Origin: Marinobacterium sp.
GTDB lineage: Bacteria; Pseudomonadota; Gammaproteobacteria; Pseudomonadales; Balneatricaceae
Length of the DNA stretch: 64,000 bases
Assembly: GCA_030602245.1 (NCBI GenBank)
Contig: JAUWAC010000007.1
Location: 1-64,000 of the forward strand
Direction: 5' to 3'
The position numbers and the translations under genes were made by a program. The notes under the pieces were generated by a model. That model had not been told where the DNA came from, ran no database searches, and worked only from the letters and a program-made list of their open reading frames with translations. Shown piece by piece: positions 1-7,647 of this stretch (positions are counted from its first letter, which is position 1; each line of letters begins with the position of its first letter).

Positions 1-112
1 GAAGCGCTGGAAACGGATCAAGGGATTTGATCTGCTGGCCCTCGTGGTCAACAACGTGAAATTCAAGGATGGGGAACAAGTACAGGATCAGTCAGACAGG
101 AACGCCGCCTGA
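1..112 (+). pseudogene. IS256-family transposase, C-terminal end only (runs off the window start)
   Basis: The reading frame is open from base 2 and encodes 36 residues before a TGA at 110-112. The visible tail contains KRWKRIKGF, LLALVVNNVKFKDGE and a charged end, which resembles the last residues of IS256/mutator-family transposases (a W-R-x-L/I-x-G motif followed by a 'v..gv.F.DG' segment). These DDE transposases cut and paste IS elements. Only the extreme C-terminus is in view, so it cannot be said whether the upstream gene is intact. It is called partial because of the window edge, not because damage is seen. Family assignment is by recall of the tail motif and is moderately sure. Confidence 0.6.
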
Positions 113-150
113 GCCCGTACACCAGATTTGACAATAACTCACCAGAACCT
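1..150 (+). mobile_element. Right end of an IS256-family insertion sequence
   Basis: The transposase stop at 110-112 is followed by a short non-coding stretch containing CACCAGATTTGACAATAACT (about 121-140). IS256-family elements commonly end in an inverted repeat with a 'ttgacaataac'-like core, so the element probably ends near 140-150. The left end and the target duplication lie outside the window, and the exact boundary is a guess. Confidence 0.5.
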
Positions 151-175
151 GAGAAAATGCAAGTTTTGCCCGGGA

Positions 176-589
176 TCAGGCGGCTGCGGCTTGCCCGGGC
201 AGCCACGGCAGTTTCACCTTGCAGTAGGCATCGTTCGTCATCGCCCTCAAATCTTCCACGTCCAGGTGTGGAACCACCAACGCAGTGCCTTGGTATCGAA
301 CTCGCGGGTGGTTGGTTGGTTGGAATACGCCATGGGGAAGGTCGTCCTCATCGCCCAGCCACTGTCTGAGCCGGAGATCGATACACCAGCCCTGTTCGAG
401 CTCGATCCAGCAATGGGGAGCGGTGGTCATTCGGCTCAGTCGGTCCTCGGCGTATCCGACCCGGCACTGATGGAAAACACCACGGTCGTCCAGAATCTTG
501 CTGATCACAAAGGTCATGCAGTCGCTATCGACCCTGGCGTCCTCAAGCGACAACAATGCGAACTCAAGCTCATCGTGCCAGTCGCTCAT
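176..589 (-). CDS. Uncharacterised protein with a possible papain/transglutaminase-like Cys-His-Asp triad
   Basis: 137 residues, no signal peptide or membrane segment. Residues that could form a cysteine-hydrolase triad are Cys24 (in DSDCMTFV), His59 (APHCWIEL) and Asp71 (CIDLRLRQW). The spacing 'H-x-W-I-E ... I-D-L-R' resembles the His/Asp half of transglutaminase-like and NlpC/P60-like folds, in which a His on one strand is followed by an Asp on the next. That is pattern similarity only and no family can be named. The ATG overlaps the TGA of the upstream lipoprotein gene, so the two are almost certainly one transcript. The gene ends about 30-40 bp from the presumed IS256 end, and its C-terminus (Gln-Ala-Ala-Ala-Ala) gives no sign of truncation. 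Confidence 0.6.
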   Translation of the reverse strand: MSDWHDELEFALLSLEDARVDSDCMTFVISKILDDRGVFHQCRVGYAEDRLSRMTTAPHCWIELEQGWCIDLRLRQWLGDEDDLPHGVFQPTNHPRVRYQGTALVVPHLDVEDLRAMTNDAYCKVKLPWLPGQAAAA

Positions 590-1431
590 GATTGCGGCTC
601 CTTGAACATCAGCTGTTTGCCCTGTTCGTACAAAACCGGATAGGGGACCGGCTCGCCATCCCGGATCACGGTGTTGGGTGGAAAGTACATCACTATCCAG
701 GGAGGCATGCCGGCGCTGACAGCGCCATAGAATTCATCTACTGGAAAGGTGGGTTCATGGCCGGACTGCCGAAACACCAGTCGGGAGTATTTCTCGGGGT
801 GGTTGGCAGCGATGTTATAACTGGCAGCTTCACCGCCGATGACATAGCTTGGTGTCTTCCAGTGATTCGGCTGTTGGATGTTGTAGGCGATGATGCAGTT
901 GCTATCGGCACAGCCATATCGCTCGGCTTTTACTGACCACAGCATGAGCGGGTGCCCGTCAATTTCTGGCGTCTTCACGTCTGTGAGTTTCGTTGCCGTA
1001 ATTGCCATCGATTCGGCGGCCTGGGTGATGGCCTCATCTACGACGGCAACATAGTGGTCATAGGCGTCATCCTCGCTCGCCGCCAGTGATTCCGGCATCC
1101 AGCCCATCAGGCTGGGCCGTGCAGAAGGGTTGTCCGGCGTCATCATGATATCGGTGGCGTTAAATAGCAGGGTCTGAGTGCCGGTAAGATGACGAAGCGG
1201 TGCACCTAATGAGGTGGCCAGACTGGCCAGGTTGAGGGCGCCCATCAACAGGCTTTTGCGATAAGAGCGGGTGCCGTCTGGTGAGTCCCGCAGGTCTTGA
1301 TCGTAGATGCCCCCAGCACGTGCCAGGTTCAGTGCGCGGGATGATTCGTCGTCATAGTGTCGAGGCGTGGCAGCGCAACCTGCGAGAGCGGCTGTAATTA
1401 CAGCAAAACAAATGGTCTTCAACTTGGTCAT
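586..1431 (-). CDS. Uncharacterised lipoprotein
   Basis: 281 residues. The start is supported by AGGAG six bases upstream. The N-terminus is a lipoprotein signal: Lys-rich tip, hydrophobic stretch 7-15, lipobox L16-A-G-C19, followed by Ala-Ala-Thr, so the mature protein is probably outer-membrane anchored. The remainder has no recognised domain. It includes a weakly hydrophobic stretch around residues 62-77 and aromatic-rich segments near the C-terminus. It is followed directly by the 137-residue protein at 176-589 with a start/stop overlap. A perfect palindrome lies 86 bp upstream. Function unknown. Confidence 0.7.
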   Translation of the reverse strand: MTKLKTICFAVITAALAGCAATPRHYDDESSRALNLARAGGIYDQDLRDSPDGTRSYRKSLLMGALNLASLATSLGAPLRHLTGTQTLLFNATDIMMTPDNPSARPSLMGWMPESLAASEDDAYDHYVAVVDEAITQAAESMAITATKLTDVKTPEIDGHPLMLWSVKAERYGCADSNCIIAYNIQQPNHWKTPSYVIGGEAASYNIAANHPEKYSRLVFRQSGHEPTFPVDEFYGAVSAGMPPWIVMYFPPNTVIRDGEPVPYPVLYEQGKQLMFKEPQS

Positions 1432-1516
1432 TTTGAACTCCTGCGTTTTCTAAAATACTCGCACGAAGTTTCAAATATGCAAGAGGAAAAATAAAAAATA
1501 ATCAATAAAATCAATG

Positions 1517-1537
1517 GTTTGTACTATCAGTACAAAC
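1517..1537. promoter_or_regulatory. Perfect palindrome, candidate repressor operator
   Basis: Arms GTTTGTACT (1517-1525) and AGTACAAAC (1529-1537) are perfect complements around the 3-bp spacer ATC. It lies 86 bp upstream of the lipoprotein start. The size and symmetry fit a dimeric regulator of TetR or similar type, but no regulator gene is adjacent and the site is not one I can assign. Confidence 0.45.
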
Positions 1538-1677
1538 TTCGCTGTATCAGCAGAGGTGCGCTGGGAGCGCCGCTCTTGCTAGACTTGCTGGCAGGTTTTC
1601 TTCGGTTGAGACGAGGTGACGGGAAACCGGAAAAGATCAGGAATTCCCAGTTTCCCACTTATCCCAGTTTATAATCA

Positions 1678-1743
1678 TGAGTAGTAACTATGTGGGCTAC
1701 TCAGAGATAAAGTTTCTATTCATGGGTAGTAAATTGGGTAGTA
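1678..1743. repeat. Cluster of TGRGTAGTA repeats with an inverted repeat
   Basis: TGAGTAGTA at 1678-1686 and TGGGTAGTA at 1723-1731 and 1735-1743 (the last two 12 bp apart). The first copy also forms an inverted repeat with CTACTCA at 1697-1703. Such short, phased copies can be protein-binding sites (regulator or integrase arm sites). There is no integrase in view to support either reading. Confidence 0.4.
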
Positions 1744-1998
1744 CCGATCATTTATCACAAGAGAAAACGTTTTAATCACCTGTTTTTGAAGGGTTTTATA
1801 TTTTTATTCTTCGAGCAGATCCAGAATATCGAGTGAGCGCCGGCTCCGATGCGGGCAGGGCGCTGACCGTATGCGGATGAAGACGCTCTCTTCCCCCCGA
1901 CGGCGACACTGGTATACTCGGGTGCGATAGTGGTTAAAAACTGCACGTTCGTCTGACGGGCGTGGCATGGGGAACCCGACACAAAGAAGGACCAGTCG

Positions 1999-3042
1999 AT
2001 GCGAGTTGCCACGCTCATCACCGCCCTGTGCTGGCCGTGCCTGACACTGGCTGCCGAGCCACCCACCCTGACCCTGCTGAACTGGGAAGCCTATCTGGCA
2101 CCGGCCGTGATCGAGCAGTGGGAGGCCGAATCCGGTGCCCGTCTGGAGCAGGTGTACTTCGATAATGACGAACGGCGCGATCAGCTGCTGGTCGACGTGG
2201 CACGGCACCGTATCGACCTGGTTGTGGTGGACGAGGTCGCGTCGCGGCTGTTCGGCGAGCGCGGCGTCCTGTATGCGCCGGCTGTCGAGGCCGCGCCCAA
2301 TCTGCGCCATATCGAACCGGATCTGCAGGCTCAGTGCGGTGAGCACAGCGTACCCTACATGTGGGGGACGCTGGGCATCGTCTACCGCACCGATCGTGTT
2401 GCGCAGCCGCACAGCTGGGCCGACCTGATGCAGCCGGAGCCCGCCCTCTATGGCCATATCGGCATGATGGACGACGTGACCGACATGCTGGCACCCGCGC
2501 TGCTGATGCGTGGGCAGTCGGTCAATACCGCCGACGAAGAGCCGCTCAAAGTCGCCTTTGACGATCTGCGCCAGCAGCTGCCGGCCGTACTGACCTTCGA
2601 GTATGCGATCACCTATCTGCAGAGCGCACCGCGTGCCGACGACCTTTATATGGCGGCGGCCTACAGCGGCGATCAGGCCGCGTTGAACGAAATCGCCGGT
2701 GAGGCGCGCTGGGACTATGTCGTGCCGCAGGAAGGTACCATCCTGTGGGCGGATTGCCTGGCGGTCGTCAGTGGCTCCCCCCAGGCGGCGCTGGCCGAAG
2801 CGTTCATCGATTTTCTCAACCGTCCCGAGGTGGCCGCGCTGAATGCGCAGGATCTGCGTGTTGCCAGCGGTAATGCGGCCGGTAACGCGCGGCTGCCGGC
2901 CGAGATGCGCAAGGATCCCCGCATCTTCCCGCCAGCGGCGGTGATGGCGCGGCGACAGCTGTACGAACCGCTGAGCAAGGAGAATCTGCTGTTGCGCCAA
3001 CGTATCACTCACGCAATACGAAAACGGCATGACGCTCGGTAA
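1999..3042 (+). CDS. PotD/NspS-like periplasmic polyamine-binding protein
   Basis: 347 residues with a cleavable signal peptide (cleavage probably after Ala18) and the spermidine/putrescine-binding fold. LNWEAYL with a following 'VIEQWEAESG' matches the first strand and helix of PotD-type proteins. YMWGTLGIVYR and EGTILWADC match the ligand-pocket strands, where Trp, Tyr and acidic residues clamp the polyamine. No permease or ATPase gene follows. Instead the gene overlaps by 14 bases a membrane GGDEF-EAL gene. That is the arrangement of NspS-MbaA in Vibrio, where the binding protein signals to a c-di-GMP enzyme rather than transporting. A sensing role here is therefore inferred from context. 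Start chosen at ATG with GAAGGA upstream. Confidence 0.85.
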   Translation: MRVATLITALCWPCLTLAAEPPTLTLLNWEAYLAPAVIEQWEAESGARLEQVYFDNDERRDQLLVDVARHRIDLVVVDEVASRLFGERGVLYAPAVEAAPNLRHIEPDLQAQCGEHSVPYMWGTLGIVYRTDRVAQPHSWADLMQPEPALYGHIGMMDDVTDMLAPALLMRGQSVNTADEEPLKVAFDDLRQQLPAVLTFEYAITYLQSAPRADDLYMAAAYSGDQAALNEIAGEARWDYVVPQEGTILWADCLAVVSGSPQAALAEAFIDFLNRPEVAALNAQDLRVASGNAAGNARLPAEMRKDPRIFPPAAVMARRQLYEPLSKENLLLRQRITHAIRKRHDAR

Positions 3043-5377
3043 ACGCTCGGCCCTGCTGATCTTTCCGGTACTGCTGGTCAGCTACCTGCTGGTCGCACTC
3101 GCGGTCTATTACGTCGAGCGCTCGTCGATCGAGCGGCGCGAGCAGGCACGCCTGAGCAACAACCTGACCGAATTGCGCGCAACCTTCTCGGTGTACGCGT
3201 CGTTTGTCGACAGCTATCTGTTCGCCATCGTGGAGTCGGAAGCGCTGCATCAGTATCTGCTGGAGCAGCAGGACCGCTACCGCGAGCATGCACTGGGCAG
3301 TCGGCTCGAGGCCGCGCTGGGGAACCTGACACGCCGGCGCTCCGACTATCTGTCGTTCTCACTGATTGAGGCCGATGGCACGCCCGCTTTCTTCTTCGTC
3401 AGCAGTGACAATCCGTTTCGCGAGCTCAGCGCTGAAGAGCAGGCCGTGGCGCGCAGCGCCTGGCAGAGCGGTGCGCTGTCCGGTATCGAGCTGATCGAAA
3501 CGGCCGATGGCACGCCGATGCTGGTGCAGTACAAACTGATCGATCGGCGCACGTTCTCGACACCGCTGCCAACCCAGCGTGATCACAGCGTACTGGCACA
3601 GATCGCGATCGAGTTGAACGCCTTTGAGGCTCAACTGGACGAGATCATCGCGACCTACGACGCCGCGATCGACTATGGCGCCAGCGCCAGACCGGTGGCT
3701 GACGACTTCAGCGGCGAGATTCGTCTGTTGCCGGGCCACTACCTGCGTATTCAGCCCTCACCCCGCTATATCGAGCAGCGGCTGGACGTGATGCAGCAGG
3801 GGCTGCTGATCGGGGCGCTGGTGTTTGCGCTGAGCTGTGCGCTGTTACTGATGTGGCTGATGCGGCGCTATGTCACCGATCCGGTCAGCCGTCTCGAGCA
3901 GCAGCTGAATGACCTGATGCACGGCCAGCGCACGGCGCTTGAAACCGGCACGGGAGACGAGATTGGGCGGCTCGCGCTGCGCTTTCAGCAGTTGTACGAC
4001 CAGCTCAACGATGCCTACCGCCGTTCCCGTCAGCTCGCCGAGCATGATCCGCTGACCGGCCTGCCCAACCGCAATCACTTTTACGAAATGGCCGTGCGCG
4101 AGTTGAAACTGGCCAGCGATAACGGCCGTCGCGTGGCGCTACTGTACATCGATCTGGACCACTTCAAGTTCGTCAATGACAAGTACGGCCACAGTGTCGG
4201 GGATGCGCTGCTGAAATCGTTTGCGCAGCGTGCCGGATCACTGCTGCAGCAGGAGTGCGATCGTTCGCCCGGTGCCGGTCAGGGCGTACTGGCGCGTCTC
4301 GCCGGTGACGAATTCGCCGTACTGCTGTATCGCTTTGTCGAGCCCGACCATCCGCAGCAGCTGGCGTCACGGTTGCTGGGGCTGGTGCGCGGTGGCTATC
4401 AGTTCGAGATGGGGCGCTATCCGGTGACGCTCAGTATCGGCATCGCCCGCTATCCGGAGGATGGACATACCATCACCCAGCTGATCTCCAACGCCGATAC
4501 GGCGATGTATCAGGCCAAGCACGGCGGCAAGAATCAGGTGGCGTTCTACTCCCAGAAACTGGCCCGGCAGGCCCGCTGGGCGCTGGAGATCGAGCATCAG
4601 CTGAAGGCGATCAATTTCGATGACGAGCTGTTTCTGACCTACATGCCGGTGCTGGATGCGCAGGGGCGGGTCGAGGGATGTGAGGCCCTGCTGCGCTGGC
4701 ACTCCCCGGTGCTCGGCGCCGTCGGGCCGGACCAGTTCATACCGATCGCCGAGCGCACCGGCCTCTACTCGCGCATCGATCGCTGGGTGGTGCAGCAGGC
4801 ACTGAGTGACTACGAAACCCTGAGCCGCCTGCTCGGTGACGACATGACGTTGGCGATCAACGTCTCCTCGGCGGAACTGACGGTAACCGACTTCGACCAG
4901 TTCATGCAGGAACAGCTCGAGCGCAGTGCGGTACCGGCGCACCGCATCGAGGTGGAGATGACGGAGACATTCGGTGTCGATGCATCGCGCCAGCGTGATC
5001 GTCTGCTGCGGCAGCTGCGGGCGCTCGGCCTCAGGATCGCGATTGATGACTTCGGTACCGGTTACACCTCGATGATGCAGATGCTGGAGTACCCGGTCGA
5101 CAAGCTCAAACTGGATCGCAGCTTCGTCGAGCGTCTGATGGAGCCGTCCAACCGCGCGCTGCTCAAGCCCGTCATCGCGCTGGCACATGCCCGCGGTCTG
5201 CAGGTCACGGCCGAGGGCGTGGAGACCCGGGAGCAGGCCGACAGCCTGATCGCTGCCGGCTGCGACCTGCTGCAGGGCTATCTGTTCGGCAAGCCGATGC
5301 GGCTGTCAGAGCTCGAACTCTGGGCCCGTAAGCGGGCTGCGCAGAGTACAGCCCCCAATCTGGAGCAGCCGGTATAG
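3029..5377 (+). CDS. MbaA-like membrane GGDEF-EAL protein (c-di-GMP phosphodiesterase/cyclase)
   Basis: 782 residues. TM1 is about 8-28, a periplasmic region spans about 30-255, TM2 about 258-276 and a HAMP-like linker about 276-335. The GGDEF domain starts near 336 (DPLTGLPNR) with signature A425-GDEF. The first Gly is Ala, and no RxxD inhibitory site precedes it at the usual spacing. The EAL domain is about 530-770 and keeps E552-ALLRW, NVSS, EMTET, IDDFGTGYTS (Asp673-Asp674), KLDRSFV, AEGVET and QGYLFGKPM, so phosphodiesterase activity is likely. The overlap with the polyamine-binding protein gene suggests the periplasmic domain reads that protein, as MbaA reads NspS. Whether the AGDEF domain makes c-di-GMP cannot be told from sequence. 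Confidence 0.88.
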   Translation: MTLGKRSALLIFPVLLVSYLLVALAVYYVERSSIERREQARLSNNLTELRATFSVYASFVDSYLFAIVESEALHQYLLEQQDRYREHALGSRLEAALGNLTRRRSDYLSFSLIEADGTPAFFFVSSDNPFRELSAEEQAVARSAWQSGALSGIELIETADGTPMLVQYKLIDRRTFSTPLPTQRDHSVLAQIAIELNAFEAQLDEIIATYDAAIDYGASARPVADDFSGEIRLLPGHYLRIQPSPRYIEQRLDVMQQGLLIGALVFALSCALLLMWLMRRYVTDPVSRLEQQLNDLMHGQRTALETGTGDEIGRLALRFQQLYDQLNDAYRRSRQLAEHDPLTGLPNRNHFYEMAVRELKLASDNGRRVALLYIDLDHFKFVNDKYGHSVGDALLKSFAQRAGSLLQQECDRSPGAGQGVLARLAGDEFAVLLYRFVEPDHPQQLASRLLGLVRGGYQFEMGRYPVTLSIGIARYPEDGHTITQLISNADTAMYQAKHGGKNQVAFYSQKLARQARWALEIEHQLKAINFDDELFLTYMPVLDAQGRVEGCEALLRWHSPVLGAVGPDQFIPIAERTGLYSRIDRWVVQQALSDYETLSRLLGDDMTLAINVSSAELTVTDFDQFMQEQLERSAVPAHRIEVEMTETFGVDASRQRDRLLRQLRALGLRIAIDDFGTGYTSMMQMLEYPVDKLKLDRSFVERLMEPSNRALLKPVIALAHARGLQVTAEGVETREQADSLIAAGCDLLQGYLFGKPMRLSELELWARKRAAQSTAPNLEQPV

Positions 5378-5378
5378 C

Positions 5379-5405
5379 GCAGCGGCATCAAAACCGCTGC
5401 AGTTT
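5379..5405 (+). terminator. Weak hairpin after the GGDEF-EAL gene
   Basis: GCAGCGG (5379-5385) pairs with CCGCTGC (5394-5400) around an 8-base loop and is followed by only a short T run. It is a plausible but weak terminator separating the polyamine/c-di-GMP pair from the next gene. Confidence 0.35.
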
Positions 5406-5471
5406 GGCCCCGTGTGGCTGAATCCGGGCGGTTGCGGCGTTGTCGGATACAGACATCGTGGGTGGGTTCGG

Positions 5472-5477
5472 TATACT
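5472..5477 (+). promoter_or_regulatory. Possible -10 box for the EAL-HDOD gene
   Basis: TATACT lies 43 bases upstream of the proposed GTG start at 5521. No good -35 hexamer is seen at 16-18 bp, so the call rests on the -10 alone. Confidence 0.3.
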
Positions 5478-5520
5478 AGCCCCTTTCTGCGTGAACACTT
5501 TTCAGACAGAGGTTGATCCA

Positions 5521-6771
5521 GTGGCGACAGCAGGCAAGGAGATCGAGCCGGGCGCAGAGGACCTGCAGGTTCTCATGGCGCGCCAGCCCATATACACCAA
5601 GAGTCAGGACGTGGCGGCGTTCGAGCTGCTGTTTCGCGACCCGAACGGCAATTTTGTCGAAGGGCTGGCGGACAAGGACGCGACCCTCGGTGTGCTGCTC
5701 GGCACCTATTCCAGTATCAGCAAGGGTGGCGAGGTCCAGAGTCTGCCGTGCTTTCTCAAGGTGACGGACAGCTTCCTGCTCGATCATGATATGCCGGATC
5801 TGCCACGCAACAGCTTCGTGATCGAAATCCTCGGCCACTCCAAGTTCACCCCGGCGCTGATCGATCGCGTCAAAAGTCTGGCCGAGCAGGGCTATCGTCT
5901 GGCGCTGGCGGACTATGATCCGCTGGACGAGCGCTTTGCGCCGCTGCTCAATATCGTGCACGTGCTCAAGATCGACATCCAGAAACTGGGGCTCGATAAC
6001 CTGCCGGGCATCCTGCAGAAGCTGCGTCCGTACCAGCTTGAGCTGCTGGCCGACAAGGTGGAGACGAAGGAGGAGTTCCGCCTTTGTCTGGAAATGGGCT
6101 TCGAGCTCTACATGGGCTATTTCCTGAGCAAACCGGAACCGGTCAAGGGCAAGAAAATCAGCGGTAACAAGGTACTGCTGATCCAGCTGCTGGCGGAGCT
6201 GCAGCGCCCCAACGCCACGGCTCAGTCGGTTGAGCAGATCGCGCTCAACGACCCCGCACTGACCTACCGCATTCTGCGCGTGGTCAACTCCGCCGCCTTC
6301 AACCTGCGCCGCGAAATCACCTCGCTGTCGCATGCGATTGCACTGCTCGGCATGGACCAGATCCGGCGCTGGGTGATGCTGTTCCTGGCCAACAGCGACG
6401 GCAACAAGCCCGATGATCTGACGCGCAATATGCTGCAGCGCGGGCGCATGTGTGAACTGATCGCCGAGATGACCGGACGCGACGAAGCGATCAATCATTT
6501 CATCGTCGGTCTGCTGTCACAGCTCGATGTCATGCTCGATATCGAGATGTCTGAGCTGATGAGTCAGGTGCCGCTGCATCAGGATATGAAAGCAGCACTG
6601 ATCAAGCGCGAAGGCTCGTATGGCCAGATTCTGCAGGAGGTGGAGCATTACGAGCACGGTGAGTTCGAGCACCTGCAGCGGCTGTTGGATCGTCACTTCT
6701 ACGAAGTGGCCTACCGTCACAGCATCAGCTGGGCAACACAGGTCATGCAGGCGCTGCAGGAAGCGGCATGA
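5521..6771 (+). CDS. EAL-HDOD signalling protein (YuxH type)
   Basis: About 416 residues from a GTG start at 5521, chosen because AGAGG sits nine bases upstream. An in-frame TTG at 5440 gives an N-terminal extension that runs through a possible promoter. The first half is an EAL-like domain of the YuxH kind: ARQPIYTKSQ, FELLFRD and LALADYDP sit where the metal ligands of active phosphodiesterases would be, but the DDFGTG motif is lost, so it is probably not catalytic. The second half is an HDOD domain (ALTYRILRVVNSAAF, LSHAIALLGMDQIRRW). Such proteins act as signal-output adaptors, often in c-di-GMP or motility circuits. The TSUP gene starts inside its stop codon. Confidence 0.85.
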   Translation: MATAGKEIEPGAEDLQVLMARQPIYTKSQDVAAFELLFRDPNGNFVEGLADKDATLGVLLGTYSSISKGGEVQSLPCFLKVTDSFLLDHDMPDLPRNSFVIEILGHSKFTPALIDRVKSLAEQGYRLALADYDPLDERFAPLLNIVHVLKIDIQKLGLDNLPGILQKLRPYQLELLADKVETKEEFRLCLEMGFELYMGYFLSKPEPVKGKKISGNKVLLIQLLAELQRPNATAQSVEQIALNDPALTYRILRVVNSAAFNLRREITSLSHAIALLGMDQIRRWVMLFLANSDGNKPDDLTRNMLQRGRMCELIAEMTGRDEAINHFIVGLLSQLDVMLDIEMSELMSQVPLHQDMKAALIKREGSYGQILQEVEHYEHGEFEHLQRLLDRHFYEVAYRHSISWATQVMQALQEAA

Positions 6772-7526
6772 CGCTGCTGCCGCCGGAGCTGGCGCTGGCG
6801 GACGCAATACTGCTGATTCTCACCGCCGGTTTTACCTCGATGCTGACCGCCGCCATGGGCATCGGTGGCGGCCTGCTGTTGCTGGCCGTGATGGGGCAGA
6901 TCGTGCCGCTGACGGCGCTGATTCCGGTGCACGGTCTGGTGCAGCTTGGCTCCAATGCCAATCGTGCCCTGATGCTGCGCCGGCATATCGACTGGCGCCT
7001 GCTGGGCCTGTTCGCGGCCGGCGCAGTGCCCGGCGCGGTGCTGGCGTCGATGGTCGTGGTGCAGCTGCCGCTGGCGACGATTCAGCTCTGTATCGGCCTG
7101 TTCATTCTCTGGCTGGTCTGGGGACCGAAACCGGGTAAACGGGAGTTGTCGCGTGCGGGGCTGTTGCTGGTGGGCGCGATGACCACGGTGCTGACGGTCT
7201 TTGTTGGCGCGACCGGGCCATTAGTGGGCGCTTACATTCACCGGGCCGCCTATGACCGTTTTCGCACGGTCGCAACCTTTGCCAGCTGCCTGTCGGTGCA
7301 GCATATGCTCAAGGCGGCCGTGTTCTCCTTCATCGGCTTCAGCTTCGTCGATTGGCTGGGGCTGTCGCTGGCGATGATCGGCGCCGGTGCACTGGGCACC
7401 TGGATCGGCCTGCATCTGTTGAAAAAGATACCCGCCGAACGCTTCAGCCTGATTTTTCGCACCCTGATTACGCTACTGGCGCTGCGCATGCTGTGGCTGG
7501 CGCTGGTGGCATTGAGTGGCGGTTAG
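6768..7526 (+). CDS. TSUP family membrane exporter (TauE/SafE)
   Basis: 252 residues, almost wholly hydrophobic, with about eight predicted membrane segments. The N-terminal 'GFTSMLTAAMGIGGGLLLL' segment carries the Gly-rich motif typical of TauE/SafE proteins, which move sulfite, sulfoacetate or other small organosulfur anions across the inner membrane. The second half repeats the pattern (VFVGATGPLVGAY). The ATG overlaps the TGA of the EAL-HDOD gene, so they are cotranscribed, though no functional link is obvious. Substrate unknown. Confidence 0.8.
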   Translation: MTLLPPELALADAILLILTAGFTSMLTAAMGIGGGLLLLAVMGQIVPLTALIPVHGLVQLGSNANRALMLRRHIDWRLLGLFAAGAVPGAVLASMVVVQLPLATIQLCIGLFILWLVWGPKPGKRELSRAGLLLVGAMTTVLTVFVGATGPLVGAYIHRAAYDRFRTVATFASCLSVQHMLKAAVFSFIGFSFVDWLGLSLAMIGAGALGTWIGLHLLKKIPAERFSLIFRTLITLLALRMLWLALVALSGG

Positions 7527-7568
7527 CGAGCCCGCCGCGGCCGTGCGGCAGGAGGGGGGCGAGAGAGA

Positions 7569-7641
7569 GGCCGCCAGTGCTGGCGGCCAACGGTCAGACC
7601 CGGTACGCATTGCCCCGCTCAGGGTGCGATGCGTACCGGGT
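7569..7641. terminator. Two strong hairpins between convergent genes
   Basis: Hairpin one: GGCCGCCAG (7569-7577) and CTGGCGGCC (7580-7588) with a 2-base centre. Hairpin two: 13-bp perfect arms ACCCGGTACGCAT (7598-7610) and ATGCGTACCGGGT (7629-7641) around 18 bases. They sit between the 3' ends of the TSUP gene and ilvD. Neither has a T run, so they may work as bidirectional transcript-end or stability structures rather than textbook terminators. Confidence 0.5.
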
Positions 7642-7647
7642 GGGTGC

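Larger units (their letters stand above)
1432..1998. other. Gene-free, AT-rich stretch at the accessory/core boundary
   Basis: These 567 bases hold no convincing gene. The first 110 bases are AT-rich and should carry the promoter of the lipoprotein gene on the minus strand. A perfect 9-bp-arm palindrome is at 1517-1537. An inverted repeat TGAGTAG/CTACTCA (1678-1684, 1697-1703) and three copies of TGRGTAGTA (1678-1686, 1723-1731, 1735-1743) follow. Composition changes to the GC-rich core from about 1810. A TATACT at 1913-1918 is a possible -10 for the solute-binding protein gene starting at 1999. Confidence 0.6.

Noticed and set aside
1804-3030. 408-codon open frame opposite the polyamine-binding protein gene
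   Set aside because: Mirror of codon bias in the real gene; no domain and no start signal.
5440-5520. 27-codon N-terminal extension of the EAL-HDOD protein from a TTG
   Set aside because: It crosses a possible promoter and the GTG at 5521 has a good AGAGG; the extension has no family similarity.
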